Positions 26,033 to 33,385 of a stretch of 42,131 bases of DNA are shown here, one piece after another; the first letter of the stretch is position 1; every line of letters begins with the position of its first letter. The stretch is from Nitrospinae bacterium AH_259_B05_G02_I21. GTDB taxonomy: Bacteria > JADFOP01. The notes beneath the pieces are model-generated. The model was not told the origin of the DNA. It searched no databases and saw only the letters and a list, made by a program, of their open reading frames with translations. Position numbers and translations under genes: made by a program. The DNA lies in contig JALLOF010000016.1 of NCBI GenBank assembly GCA_027717595.1, positions 1-42,131 on the forward strand, in the 5' to 3' direction.

Positions 26033-27766
26033 GTGAAGCGACTCGGATTGGGACAACGAGTTCTTGTGGTGGTGGGCCTTATTGTGCTCACCGTGGGGGC
26101 GTGCCGCACGGTCTCGAAGTTGGTCATCCCCGAGCCGAAGCACGTGCCTCCGGACAGCCGTCGGGGGCGCGTGGCCCAAGAGTCGGTAATAGATTTGGGC
26201 ACCGTCCGGCGAGGCTATGCCATGTTGGGATTCGACGATCAGCACGTCGACTACCTGGGCGGCATCTTCCCCCGGAGTGTGGCTTTGGGGGACATCAACG
26301 GGGATGGATTGGCCGACATGGCGCTCGGGGCGTCCTACAGCTCAGCCTATACTGGTGTAGTTAAAGGGACCGGCGGGGTCTACGTCATCTACGGCAGCAA
26401 GACTCTGATGCGCCGGCGCGACCTGGCCTCCCAATCGGACCTCATCATCACGGGTCGTCGCAAGGGCGGGGGGTTCTCCCTGGCGATGGGCGACCTCAAC
26501 GGAGACGGGCTGGCTGATATAGCCATTGGCGCCCCGTACGCCGATGGGTTTGTGCCGTTTCGGAAAGATAAAGAAGGGCTGGTCTACGTTTTTTTGGGCA
26601 GCAAGAAGCTCGTTGGCCGCCTGGACCTCGCCCGCGATGCCGACATCGTCATCTCGGGCCCCGAGACCCAGGAATATGCGGGGGCTTCCCTGGCGATCGC
26701 CGACCTCAACGGCGACGGCCTGGCTGAGCTCATTATCGGTGTGCCCATCAGCTCCACGAACCTGAGCTGGAGCCGTCGCCTGTCGGGAACCATTTACGTC
26801 CTCAACGGACGGAAGACCTTCTCTCCCCGCATCGACCTCAAAGAAAGCGTCGATGTGATTATATTCGGCATCAGCGCTAACGAGCGGGCCAGCACCTCCA
26901 TGGCGACGGGCGATTTCAATGGCGACGGGCTGGCGGACCTGTTGATAGGGGCTCCGCTGGCCACGCCCGAGGTGCACGGGACCTCCCGGAGTGGCGCCGG
27001 GGCGGCCTATATCCTCTTCGGTCAGACCCAAATGCCGCCCAATGTGGACCTCCTCACCGGTGCCGACGTCCGGTTCTTCGGCACCGAACCCAAAGACGGC
27101 GCGGGCTACTCCGTGGCTATGGGCGATATCAACGGCGATGGGATCGATGATGCCATTATCGGCGCCCCGACGGCCCGGCACCAAAACGTTGTCCGCCGGG
27201 CCGTCCTCAACGACATCCTTGGCGTGACGGACAAGGACCCACTCGGCCAATCCATATTTCGCCGAGGGGCGAAGGGGGGAGCTGAGGGCGAGGTGTACGT
27301 AGTCTTTGGTGGCAAGAGCGTGCCGGCCACGATTGATCTCAAAAGCCAGGCGCACGTGACCCTTTACGGCAATCGGTACGAAGAGGATTTTTCCGGCGAT
27401 GTCAACTTGATCGGGGTCGGCGAGGATTCCGGGTTCGCGGTGGCTGCGGGCGATATCAACGGCGATGGGATCGATGACGTCCTCATCGGGGCGCCTTTCG
27501 GAGCCGCCCAGGTGACGGCGACCGAATACGTCGGGCGTGTCTACGGATTCTACGGTTCCAAGGGCCTAGCCGGCACCTTTGGGCTCGCTCGCCACGTGGA
27601 TTTCGTCCTCTATGGACACCGAAGCGGCTACCGCACGGGCGCGGCCATCGCCGTGGCCGACGTCAACGGCGATGGGAAAGATGACCTCCTGGTCGGCGCC
27701 CCACTTGCTCCGAGTTTCCTGGGCAAGAGTCTCGCCGGCAGGACCTACTTGATCTATAGCAAGTAG
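26033..27766 (+). CDS. FG-GAP repeat (integrin-like beta-propeller) lipoprotein
   Basis: The protein is 577 residues from GTG 26033, chosen for AGGTGG upstream; GTG 26024 is the alternative. A hydrophobic signal ends in a lipobox, LTVGAC, so it is a predicted lipoprotein facing the periplasm or cell surface. Seven FG-GAP units follow, each with a calcium-loop core of the type GDxNGDGxxDxxIGAP: GDINGDGLADMALGA, GDLNGDGLADIAIGAP, ADLNGDGLAELIIGVP, GDFNGDGLADLLIGAP, GDINGDGIDDAIIGAP, GDINGDGIDDVLIGAP and ADVNGDGKDDLLVGAP. Seven units fit a closed seven-bladed propeller. The role, adhesion or binding, is unknown. Confidence 0.88.
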   Translation: MKRLGLGQRVLVVVGLIVLTVGACRTVSKLVIPEPKHVPPDSRRGRVAQESVIDLGTVRRGYAMLGFDDQHVDYLGGIFPRSVALGDINGDGLADMALGASYSSAYTGVVKGTGGVYVIYGSKTLMRRRDLASQSDLIITGRRKGGGFSLAMGDLNGDGLADIAIGAPYADGFVPFRKDKEGLVYVFLGSKKLVGRLDLARDADIVISGPETQEYAGASLAIADLNGDGLAELIIGVPISSTNLSWSRRLSGTIYVLNGRKTFSPRIDLKESVDVIIFGISANERASTSMATGDFNGDGLADLLIGAPLATPEVHGTSRSGAGAAYILFGQTQMPPNVDLLTGADVRFFGTEPKDGAGYSVAMGDINGDGIDDAIIGAPTARHQNVVRRAVLNDILGVTDKDPLGQSIFRRGAKGGAEGEVYVVFGGKSVPATIDLKSQAHVTLYGNRYEEDFSGDVNLIGVGEDSGFAVAAGDINGDGIDDVLIGAPFGAAQVTATEYVGRVYGFYGSKGLAGTFGLARHVDFVLYGHRSGYRTGAAIAVADVNGDGKDDLLVGAPLAPSFLGKSLAGRTYLIYSK

Positions 27767-27774
27767 ACAGGGGA

Positions 27775-27804
27775 ATTCCACCATCCACCATGTGGGTGGG
27801 GAAT
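27775..27804 (+). repeat. Hairpin between FG-GAP and FmdB genes
   Basis: ATTCC/GGAAT and CCATCCA/TGGGTGG pair to give twelve base pairs around a five-base loop, with one bulged A. It follows the FG-GAP stop. There is no T run, so it may stabilise the mRNA end rather than terminate. Confidence 0.4.
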
Positions 27805-27820
27805 GCCCGAGGAGACGACG

Positions 27821-28030
27821 ATGCCTATCTATGAGTACCGGTGCCTCGGCTGTGAGACTCAGTTCGAGCAGCTTCTCCTTCGCGCGACCGACGAGGCGCG
27901 GTGCCCCTCCTGTGATGAAACTGACTTGGAACGCATCATCTCCCCTCCGAGCCTCAAGACCTGCGACGGGTTCACCAGCCCCGAGGGATACATTACCAAG
28001 AGCGAACAGAAGCTGGGCCTTAATGAGTGA
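27821..28030 (+). CDS. FmdB-family zinc ribbon protein
   Basis: The protein is 69 residues from ATG 27821, with GAGGAG 7-8 nt upstream; an ATG-less extension to 27803 is possible. It opens MPIYEYRCLGCETQFEQLL and has a second pair in RCPSCDETDLERI, giving a C-x2-C ... C-x2-C zinc ribbon. FmdB-type proteins are small putative regulators of unknown mechanism. It follows the lipoprotein gene by about 55 nt. Confidence 0.82.
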   Translation: MPIYEYRCLGCETQFEQLLLRATDEARCPSCDETDLERIISPPSLKTCDGFTSPEGYITKSEQKLGLNE

Positions 28031-28103
28031 GGGAGGCCAGGGGCGGGCGAAGAGCGTCCTTCCCCCGGCGTCGCCCTCGCTACCATGAGGGAGAACCTGT
28101 GTT

Positions 28104-28526
28104 ATGGGAGCTATGCGCGCCCACACCGAGTATCTATGGTTTGAGACCGACGAGCGCCGGGAATACGTGAACATCACCGATCGGCTCGAGGCCGCCGTGG
28201 CGGACAGCGGCATCCAGGAGGGGCTTGTCCTGGTCAGCGCCATGCACATTACGGCAGGCGTATATGTGAACGACGCCGAGGACGGCTTCATCCAGGACCT
28301 CGACGGCATGCTCGAGACGCTCGCCCCCTTCGGAAGCGACTACGCCCACCACCGCACGGGCGAAGACAACGGCGACGCGCACTTAAAGAGCATCCTGGTC
28401 CACCACCAGGTGATGGTGCCGGTGACCGACGGGCACCTCGACTTGGGCCCATGGCAGCAGGTCTACTACGCCGAGTTCGATGGACGGCGGCGGAAGCGTG
28501 TGGTGATTAAGGTGCTCGGGGGCTGA
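28104..28526 (+). CDS. YjbQ/UPF0047 family protein
   Basis: The protein is 140 residues. Conserved family motifs are present: [34 protein letters not shown] and [16 protein letters not shown]. The His, Asp and Glu residues of these motifs form the presumed active site; some members show weak thiamine-phosphate-synthase activity, but the true role is unclear. AGGGAGA lies about 10 nt before ATG 28104. ATG 28113 is a second option. Confidence 0.87.
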   Translation: MGAMRAHTEYLWFETDERREYVNITDRLEAAVADSGIQEGLVLVSAMHITAGVYVNDAEDGFIQDLDGMLETLAPFGSDYAHHRTGEDNGDAHLKSILVHHQVMVPVTDGHLDLGPWQQVYYAEFDGRRRKRVVIKVLGG

Positions 28527-28564
28527 TTGAGTCGTCGGGTGTGGGATAGAGCTGGTAAACGACG

Positions 28565-28597
28565 AGAGGCGGCCCGACCTTCGGTCGGACCGCCTCT
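28565..28597. terminator. Bidirectional terminator-like hairpin
   Basis: AGAGGCGG/CCGCCTCT plus CCGAC/GTCGG give a 13-bp stem with one C-A mismatch and a short CTTCG loop. It lies between the convergent YjbQ gene (+) and the ubiquitin-like gene (-), where a terminator for both is expected. Only short T runs flank it. Confidence 0.6.
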
Positions 28598-28620
28598 GCT
28601 GTTTGCGGAGGACGGAGGAA

Positions 28621-28851
28621 TCAACCGCCCTTGATCTTTGGGACGAGGAGCACCTGGTCGCCGTGCGCCAGCTGCTGGGTCCGCTCGGCCAGACCACCGT
28701 TGATACGAAAGTCCATGGTGGGGTCTGCGCCCACCTGGTCCAGGAAGTCACCGACGGTGATCCCCTTCTCCCGGACGAACTTCTGGACGCCCCGGCCCAT
28801 CGAGACCATGCGGATCTCGACCGTCGACTCGTCAACCATTGATCGCTTCAT
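28621..28851 (-). CDS. MoaD/ThiS-like ubiquitin-like protein ending in Gly-Gly
   Basis: The protein is 76 residues from ATG 28851, with AAGGGGG 8 nt upstream. It shows a beta-grasp pattern: the strand ESTVEIRMVSMG, a helix near KGITVGDFLDQVGAD, then DFRINGGLAE, and the typical end LAHGDQVLLVPKIKGG. The exposed C-terminal Gly-Gly is what E1 enzymes adenylate in ThiS, MoaD and ubiquitin. It is the last gene of the cassette, 18 nt after the E1-like gene. Here I infer a protein modifier rather than a sulfur carrier because an E2-like protein and a JAMM protease share the operon; sulfur transfer is the alternative. Confidence 0.85.
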   Translation of the reverse strand: MKRSMVDESTVEIRMVSMGRGVQKFVREKGITVGDFLDQVGADPTMDFRINGGLAERTQQLAHGDQVLLVPKIKGG

Positions 28852-28869
28852 CTCATGAACCCCCTTTCT

Positions 28870-29529
28870 CTAGTTGGTTGGTTGATGATAATCGAGCGTT
28901 AAGGTGTGGAGATCGAGAAGAATCTCCCGCTCGTAAGGTTCTCCCATGAGAAATTTCTTCACCTGGCTGGTGATGATGCCCGCGATCGCGAAAGTGTTGT
29001 ATATGATGGTCCGTCCCGTGCACGTCAGCGGATCGGCCTCCGTGTCGCTGTAGAGGGTCGCTTCGTACGCCTTTATCTGGAATGGGTCGACGGGGCGGAC
29101 GGCGTAGATCCGGCTCACCTCGCCCCCCATCCGGGCGTCGACGTAGAAGGGCACGGCGGGGTTGAGTTTGATCGAATCGAGCCAAATCCTGATTCGATCG
29201 GTCATGGTGTCCACCCCGCTGATGACGATGCCCCTAAGCTTTTGGCCGGCGACACGCTCGGGGTAGGTTCGGATCCTGGCCCCGGTGTACGCCTCCAGGA
29301 TATCGGCAATAGCCTCCACCTTCTTCTTTCCCATGTCCTCCACCCGATAGATCTGGTTCGGGAGGTTGTGCGCCTCAATCGTGTCGTCGTCGTAGACCGT
29401 GAGGTTGTGGCATCCCATCTTGGCGAGCGCCAGCGTGGTAATCGAGCCGATCCCCCCGCAGCCAATCACCACCATGGGGATGTCGAGGGCCTCCTGGTCA
29501 ACGAGGTCCGTCTGGCGAAAGTAGTCCAT
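28870..29529 (-). CDS. E1/ThiF-like adenylyltransferase of the ubiquitin-like cassette
   Basis: The protein is 219 residues from ATG 29529; a longer open frame overlaps the JAB gene. The Rossmann ATP site is VIGCGGIGS (residues 21-29), followed by VYDDDTIEAHNLPNQIYR (45-62) and GKKK (67-70). The Mg-binding Asp is in ISGVDTMTDR (Asp107). A Cys in LTCTGRTI (Cys170) is a candidate thioester-forming residue. There is no zinc CxxC pair. The position usually held by Arg in the NLxRQ motif is Asn58 here. It should activate the Gly-Gly tail of the neighbouring 76-residue protein. It lies 8 nt after the JAB gene. Confidence 0.88.
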   Translation of the reverse strand: MDYFRQTDLVDQEALDIPMVVIGCGGIGSITTLALAKMGCHNLTVYDDDTIEAHNLPNQIYRVEDMGKKKVEAIADILEAYTGARIRTYPERVAGQKLRGIVISGVDTMTDRIRIWLDSIKLNPAVPFYVDARMGGEVSRIYAVRPVDPFQIKAYEATLYSDTEADPLTCTGRTIIYNTFAIAGIITSQVKKFLMGEPYEREILLDLHTLTLDYHQPTN

Positions 29530-29537
29530 GTCGGCGC

Positions 29538-30194
29538 CTATCCCCCTGACTCGGAGCCGCCCTGGCTGCCCTCCCACGGCAGCAAAAAGGAGCCGTAGCT
29601 CTCCAGGGCGTAGGAGTAGTCGCTGGTGACGATCTTGGTGCCGAAAAAGTACCCTGCCTGCCCAGGCATGCGGACAAGCTCCCAGGTCTTGACTTTCTCT
29701 GCGATCTCTTGCTCGATGGCGGCCCGAAGCTCCGGGTCGGCCGGTTGAACCCGCTCGGTCGGCTCCCGGGGCTCAAGGGACACCGGATCGATGGTCCGGG
29801 CCGGGGGCCCCACGAGGTCGAGCCGACAGAGCCACTCGCCGCTCTTGTTGCCGATGAGCGACAGGAGGTAGTCGTTGTTGAGCACCCGGATGGTCTCTTC
29901 GTCCTGCCTGCTCCAGTGCAGCGAGTGATTGGCGTGGCTGTGCCACCAGACTTTGACCCTGGCCGGGTCCCCGCCTCCCTCAACGAGATCGTGGAGGAAG
30001 CGGGCGAGCCCGTCGGGCGTAAGGAGCGTGTCGTAGTCGGTCACGTGCTGCTCGATGAGGACCACCTCTTCCAGTTGGAAGGTCGAGCCCTCGAGAGTCC
30101 CGAGCCCCAGACCCCCGATCTCCGTCTCGCAGCACTCGACGTAGAGGTCCATCCTTCTCCAGGCCTCGGGGTGGATGCGGACCCGCTCAATCAT
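29538..30194 (-). CDS. JAB/MPN domain (JAMM) metalloprotease
   Basis: The protein is 218 residues. A complete JAMM zinc motif is visible: Glu25 in TEIGGLGLG, then HSHANHSLHWSRQD (residues 85-98), which matches H-x-H-x7-S-x2-D. JAMM proteases remove ubiquitin-like proteins from targets or trim their precursors. The region after about residue 130 contains a charged linker and a helix (IEQEIAEKVKTWEL), and the protein ends SESGG, a Gly-Gly of its own. Its start overlaps the end of the E2-like gene by 8 nt. The Ubl partner already ends in Gly-Gly, so deconjugation is more likely than maturation. Confidence 0.9.
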   Translation of the reverse strand: MIERVRIHPEAWRRMDLYVECCETEIGGLGLGTLEGSTFQLEEVVLIEQHVTDYDTLLTPDGLARFLHDLVEGGGDPARVKVWWHSHANHSLHWSRQDEETIRVLNNDYLLSLIGNKSGEWLCRLDLVGPPARTIDPVSLEPREPTERVQPADPELRAAIEQEIAEKVKTWELVRMPGQAGYFFGTKIVTSDYSYALESYGSFLLPWEGSQGGSESGG

Positions 30195-31347
30195 GGGAGA
30201 CGCTCCCTCCCTGGACCCGCCAGTAGTGAGCAGAGACCACCCACTCTTTGGGGTTTACGAGCTGGAGAAAGTCGATGAGGACCTGGGTGACGGCGGCGAA
30301 CTGGTACGTGCCGATGAGCTTGGCCACCCCCTCCTGGATGTTCCCAAGGCATGGGACCCCTTCGCGAATGTGGGGGTGGTCGTAGAACCAGAACCTCCGG
30401 GTGAGGTTGGTGATGCGGACGTCCCCGTCGAAGGAGACCTTGATCTCAAACCGCCCCAGGTCGATAGACTCTTCCTCGAAGATGGCCGTCAACGGCAGGG
30501 TGGTCGCGATGAATCGGTCGTCCGAGGCCGTCAGCTCGTGCACGAGCTGATGGGCACGGATCTGGTCATATTCGGCGGCGAAATCAACCGGCTCCTCCCC
30601 GTCGTCGCCTTCGAGGGAGGCCAGCTCCCTCTGGCACATGAATAAGCGGCGACTGTCGGTCGTGATGCGCCGGGAGAACTCGGCCAGGTTGCGCTCCAAA
30701 GATGCGATCTCCGCCTCGAGGTACTCGCGGCGGCTCGATGCGTGGCTCTTGCCGGCCTCGATGAGGGTCTCTCGGGCTTCTCGATCCCGCTGGCGGGCGA
30801 GCTCGGCGTCGGCCTCCATGGTCCCCTGAGCCAGCGTTTTGATGGCGAGCTGGCGGGCGTCGCTCGACAGCGTGCTGCCGACGGCCAGGACCTCGCCGCA
30901 GTTGACCAGGGCGGCGTCGAGCACCTTGCGCAACACCACTGCGGCGGTGGGGCCGGGCCAGGAGAGCAGGTCGAACGAGAGGTAACAGGCCGTCCGCTTC
31001 ACTTCGGCCACCACCAGGCGGTCGTCGTCCCGGATGAAGGTCCCCCGGCCGGGCCGGCGGGTCTCGCCAAGGGCCGTCCAGGCGTCTTTGGGGAGCGAAT
31101 GGCCGAAAATCGCGCCCCGCTCGACCCGGGGCAGGATCGGGAGGCGGCCGAAGAGCTTGGGAGGGATGGGTGCCGCATCGTTGATGCACCACAGGCGCCC
31201 ATCGCGCGGGGGCGGCCGCCAGCCCTTTGGAGGGTCGTCGAATCCGGCCTGCAACCCGAGGGCCTGGGCGTACTCTTCCACCACCTCGGCCACCTCCGGT
31301 GGCGGGTGGCGATCGCCGCGCTGGAGGAATGCATTGGAAGAAGTCAT
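30187..31347 (-). CDS. E2-like conjugating-enzyme candidate with coiled coil
   Basis: The protein is 386 residues and the first gene of the cassette. Residues 1 to about 170 form an unrecognised domain (GRLWCINDAAPIPPKLFGRL, LVVAEVKRTACYLSFDLLSW). Residues about 176-247 are a charged heptad-like helix, a likely coiled coil. The C-terminal domain looks like an E2: a beta strand region (FEIKVSFDGDVRITNLTRRF), then FYDHPHIREGVPCLG, where HPH324-326 and Cys333 sit like the HPN box and catalytic Cys of ubiquitin E2s. The helix and loop VLIDFLQLVNP (356-366) recall the E2 pattern before its PNP turn. The E2 call rests on this pattern and on the operon; a fold search is needed to confirm it. Confidence 0.72.
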   Translation of the reverse strand: MTSSNAFLQRGDRHPPPEVAEVVEEYAQALGLQAGFDDPPKGWRPPPRDGRLWCINDAAPIPPKLFGRLPILPRVERGAIFGHSLPKDAWTALGETRRPGRGTFIRDDDRLVVAEVKRTACYLSFDLLSWPGPTAAVVLRKVLDAALVNCGEVLAVGSTLSSDARQLAIKTLAQGTMEADAELARQRDREARETLIEAGKSHASSRREYLEAEIASLERNLAEFSRRITTDSRRLFMCQRELASLEGDDGEEPVDFAAEYDQIRAHQLVHELTASDDRFIATTLPLTAIFEEESIDLGRFEIKVSFDGDVRITNLTRRFWFYDHPHIREGVPCLGNIQEGVAKLIGTYQFAAVTQVLIDFLQLVNPKEWVVSAHYWRVQGGSVSHD

Positions 31348-31473
31348 CTGTTTTGAGGCCCTTCCGAATTGGTCCCTCTCAATATAGGAGCCCGCACAAA
31401 AACCTTCAACTGAAAAACATTGAAGGGATAGTAGTTATTCCTTGGAAAATGGGGCCTTTATCCTCTAAAGAGC

Positions 31474-31509
31474 GAGGAGGGGCTCCTCTTGCTGAAGGAA
31501 CCCCTCCTC
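31474..31509. terminator. Strong 15-bp hairpin after the MFS gene
   Basis: GAGGAGGGG and CCCCTCCTC flank an inner complementary part, giving 15 pairs (two G-U) around a six-base loop. On the - strand it follows the MFS stop (31561) and precedes the E2-like start (31347), with GCTCTTT after it, so it probably separates the two transcripts. The other bases of 31348-31560 hold no clear promoter that I can support. Confidence 0.6.
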
Positions 31510-31560
31510 TTGGTTTACTGCCTGACATGCCACCGGACGGTGGCGTGTGACGCCAAGCGC

Positions 31561-32814
31561 TTACTTGGCCGGCGTCGGTGGTGCCCCTGGAGGCTTACAC
31601 AGGACCGCTGTGACCACGGCCAAAATGCCGCAGGCCGTCCCGATGTAGAAGGCAATCTTGTAAGCCTGGAGCCTCGCTAGGCGAAGCTCATCGCCTGAGA
31701 GGCCGGCGGAGTACTTCCGCAACATCGCGGCCTTGGACTGCGGACCAATGACGCCTCCGACACCCCATGCGGTGAAGACGGCGGCGTAGTTGCCCCCGAG
31801 GTTCTTCGAGCCAAAGAACGCCGCCGTAGCCGCAGGGAAGAGGGCGAAGTTCGCCCCGTAGGAAGCCCCGCAGATCATCAGGCCGACGGCATATCCTGCG
31901 GTTGTCTTCGCCATCAGCGGCAGCAGGAATACGTTCACCGTCGTGATGGAGAAGATGAGCACCATGGCCTTGGTTCGTCCCATGGCGTCGGAGAGCCACC
32001 CGGCGATGATGCGTCCGAAGCCGTTGGTGATGGAGAGGTAGCCGATAAAGAAGGCCGCCGTCTCCGCGCTGATCCCCAACGTCTTGGCGTATGGCGCGAT
32101 CATCGAGATCACCATGATGCCCACGCTGGCGTTACCAAGGAAAGCAAGCCACAGCAACCAGAAGGTCGGGGTCTTGATCATATCCCTGGTTTCCCAGTCC
32201 GCCGCCACTCCGGGTGCGGCAGCCGTGGGAGCCGGAGGCTCCCAGCCCTCAGGCTTGTAGCCCGGCGGAGGGACGTGCAGGACCATTCCCAAACCGCCGA
32301 CGCCGATAATCCAGATGATCCCCAGGTAGAAGAAGGAGGGCATGATGCCCACACCCTTGATGAGCTTCACCGCGATTGGCGTGAAGACGAAGGCACCGAA
32401 GCCAAAGCCAAAGACGGTGATGCCAGCGGCTAGCCCCTTCTTGTCGGGGAACCACTTCATGGAGGTGACGACTGGCGTCACGTAACTCATGGCAACCCCG
32501 GCCCCGCCGATGACCCCGAAGGTAATGACGAGAGCAGGGAACGTCGTGATGAAGCTCGTCAGGATGAAGCCTATCCCCATGACAATTCCGCCTGTCACGC
32601 AGACGATCCGGGGTCCGACTTTATCCTGCCACTTGCCGGCCGCCACCATCACGAGAGCGAATGTGAAGATGGACATGGTGAACGGCCAGCTCAGCTGGGC
32701 ACGGGTCCATCCGAACTTCTGGGACAGAGGAACCACGAAAATGCTCCAGGAGTAAAGTACTCCCAGCATGATATTAATCGCGGTTCCGGTAAACATGATG
32801 AGCCAACGATTCAT
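31561..32814 (-). CDS. MFS transporter, oxalate/formate antiporter (OFA) type
   Basis: This inner-membrane transporter has 417 residues and about twelve predicted spans. The N-terminus (MFTGTAINIMLGVLYSWSIF VVPLS) and the early loop GKWQDKVGPRIVCVTGG are typical of OFA-type carriers, which exchange small mono- and dicarboxylates. VTSMKWFPDKKGLAAGITVF GFGFGAF is the family central motif. GRIIAGWLSDAMGRTKAM is the second-half MFS loop. The long loop near residue 200 (VPPPGYKPEGW) is also seen in the family. The substrate is unknown. GAGGAGC precedes the start. Confidence 0.88.
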   Translation of the reverse strand: MNRWLIMFTGTAINIMLGVLYSWSIFVVPLSQKFGWTRAQLSWPFTMSIFTFALVMVAAGKWQDKVGPRIVCVTGGIVMGIGFILTSFITTFPALVITFGVIGGAGVAMSYVTPVVTSMKWFPDKKGLAAGITVFGFGFGAFVFTPIAVKLIKGVGIMPSFFYLGIIWIIGVGGLGMVLHVPPPGYKPEGWEPPAPTAAAPGVAADWETRDMIKTPTFWLLWLAFLGNASVGIMVISMIAPYAKTLGISAETAAFFIGYLSITNGFGRIIAGWLSDAMGRTKAMVLIFSITTVNVFLLPLMAKTTAGYAVGLMICGASYGANFALFPAATAAFFGSKNLGGNYAAVFTAWGVGGVIGPQSKAAMLRKYSAGLSGDELRLARLQAYKIAFYIGTACGILAVVTAVLCKPPGAPPTPAK

Positions 32815-33128
32815 TATGAAGCTCCTCTAAAACTTGACTCGTGAGAACATGGAGAACTTCGTTGGGACAATTAATAAATGTACTGCTAAATCCGGTGTTT
32901 CCCTACCTTGGTGTGGCTCGTCTCCCCATCACCTCCTTTCTCATCAACAATCCCTTGTCCGTTGATGAAGCCCCTTCTGGGCGATGAGAAACCGAAGCGG
33001 GCTTCCTCAAACAAATACAGTCTTCTATCACCCTATCCCACTCAGGCACACCAAACCATTAGGCTTTAGGCGTTGCCTGCCAGGTGAGATAAAAAAGAGT
33101 TTTAGTCGAATAAGCATAGGGTGATTTG
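32815..33128 (-). promoter_or_regulatory. Long structured 5' leader of the MFS gene
   Basis: The predicted transcript has about 313 nt before the start codon. It contains a perfect TCATCAAC/GTTGATGA stem (32968 to 32941) with a 12-base loop, a short GCCC/GGGGC hairpin just upstream, and directly after the stem a strong ribosome-binding-like AAAGGAGGTGAT (32939-32928). That site lies far from the MFS start and 2 nt before an ATG opening an eight-codon frame. This could be a regulatory leader or a leader-peptide region. No known riboswitch class is recognised. Confidence 0.4.
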
Positions 33129-33135
33129 GTTAACT

Positions 33136-33165
33136 ATCATATCATCGCCATAAAAACGATGTCAA
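33136..33165 (-). promoter_or_regulatory. Sigma-70-type promoter for the MFS gene
   Basis: On the - strand, TTGACA (33165-33160), an 18-nt spacer and TATGAT (33141-33136) predict a start point near 33128. The remaining bases to 33385 contain only a GGCCC-ATT-GGGCC palindrome at 33371-33383, next to the methyltransferase stop, and nothing else I can support. Confidence 0.62.
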
Positions 33166-33385
33166 GGGAAATTCCAAAATGTTGTTTTATGCCCTGCGAA
33201 GTTTATAATCTGAAGAAATTCAGGGAGTTTCACAATTTCAGGCACCCCGGGGGGCCTTCAAAACCACCTGTCGGACACATGTTTTCGGGCCGGTTGGCAG
33301 CGCCAGCCCCGTTGAACTGCCCCCTCTACCATCCGTAACCGTCCCGAATCCTGTCATTATTCCCGATTCCCGGCCCATTGGGCCC

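Noticed and set aside
28621-29529. Reading the Ubl and E1-like pair as plain ThiS/ThiF or MoaD/MoeB cofactor genes
   Set aside because: No thiamine or molybdopterin genes are nearby, and the pair is fused by spacing to a JAMM protease and an E2-like gene. YjbQ, sometimes linked to thiamine, is convergent and separated by a terminator-like hairpin.
32928-32941. ATCACCTCCTTTCT on the + strand, identical to the anti-Shine-Dalgarno end of 16S rRNA
   Set aside because: No other 16S sequence surrounds it. It is simply the complement of a strong ribosome-binding-like site in the MFS leader.
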